Translations under genes and position numbers: made by a program
The notes under the pieces: generated by a model
The model's database searches: none
What the model saw: the letters and a program-made list of their open reading frames with translations, nothing else
Told to the model about the DNA's origin: nothing
Shown here: positions 6,377 through 6,483 of the stretch, in pieces
Layout of the letters: each line of letters starts with the position of its first letter
Numbering within the stretch: the stretch's first letter is position 1
Assembly (NCBI GenBank): GCA_030653635.1
Contig: JAURYZ010000299.1
Location: 1 to 6,483 of the forward strand
Reading direction: 5' to 3'
DNA length: 6,483 bases
DNA from: Coriobacteriia bacterium
GTDB lineage: Bacteria > Actinomycetota > Coriobacteriia > Anaerosomatales > JAHIQC01

Positions 6377-6483
6377 GAAAGAAGATCGCGCTCCTGAAGC
6401 CGTGGCGGCGGTGCGGACGCGCGTAGGATACCACGGCATCGTTACAAGCGGGAGGCTGCAGTTGCGATACGCTATGCAACGCT
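6377..6483 (-). promoter_or_regulatory. Upstream region of purF (probable promoter and leader, incomplete)
   Basis: No gene is supported in these last 107 bases, though the purF frame stays open to an ATG at 6439. TATCCT at 6425-6430 on the minus strand resembles a -10 box but has no matching -35. AGGAG at 6391-6395 is the nearest ribosome-binding-like sequence, 14 bases from the chosen ATG. No B. subtilis-type PurBox (CGAA half-sites) is seen. Whether an upstream gene ends just beyond the edge cannot be told. Confidence 0.35.
6461..6480. repeat. Imperfect palindrome upstream of purF
   Basis: Arms GTTGC and GCAAC enclose ten bases with a central CG on the minus strand. Allowing one bulged base, the pairing extends to 8 bp (GTTGC plus ATA against TAT plus GCAAC) around a 3-base loop. 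It lies about 85 bases before the purF ATG at 6376. Candidates are a repressor operator, as its symmetry around CG resembles LacI-family sites, or the end hairpin of a gene beyond the window. No T-run follows. Role is inferred only. Confidence 0.4.

Noticed and set aside
5258..6397. A 379-codon plus-strand frame opposite purF
   Set aside because: It mirrors purF codon bias and has no recognisable motif. The minus strand carries all PurF catalytic and cluster residues.
1..6483. Search for CRISPR repeats, transposon ends, tRNAs, toxin-antitoxin pairs or phage genes
   Set aside because: No spaced direct repeats, terminal inverted repeats with a transposase, cloverleaf-like segments or such proteins were seen on either strand.

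Overview
The window is a purine-biosynthesis block in which every supported gene lies on the minus strand. Read in the direction of transcription, from high to low coordinates, the order is purF, a small membrane-protein gene, purM, purN, a livK-like lipoprotein gene, and purH, which runs off the left edge. The DNA is GC-rich with strongly GC-biased third positions. The genes are closely packed, with gaps of 9, 109, 10, 85 and 121 bases. Base composition, an actinobacterial-looking PurF N-terminus and a PurF that keeps all four iron-sulfur cysteines suggest an Actinomycetota lineage, perhaps an anaerobic Coriobacteriia-like one. That placement is an inference with low to moderate confidence.

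Right part (4312-6483): a 107-base upstream region with an imperfect palindrome precedes purF, the committed first step. Nine bases after its stop, a GTG-started gene encodes a 147-residue protein with about four membrane segments that I do not recognise. The next spacer holds a canonical four-tract G-quadruplex motif on the transcribed-sense strand and a possible -10 box just before purM.

Middle (2616-4311): purM (step 5) and purN (step 3) are separated by 10 bases, and the purN ribosome-binding site fills that gap.

Left part (1-2530): a Leu/Ile/Val-binding-type lipoprotein gene with no permease or ATPase beside it sits between purN and purH. A 121-base spacer with a possible -10 box and an 11-bp perfect inverted repeat leads into purH (last two steps). 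Its C-terminal part lies outside the window.

Together the four enzymes cover steps 1, 3, 5, 9 and 10 of de novo IMP synthesis. Genes for the other steps (purD, purL/Q/S, purE/K, purC, purB) must lie elsewhere. I see no transposon, CRISPR array, phage gene, tRNA or rRNA. The core is ordinary metabolism; the less ordinary parts are the unknown membrane protein, the embedded binding protein with an altered ligand loop, and the structured spacers. I found no convincing new multi-gene system.
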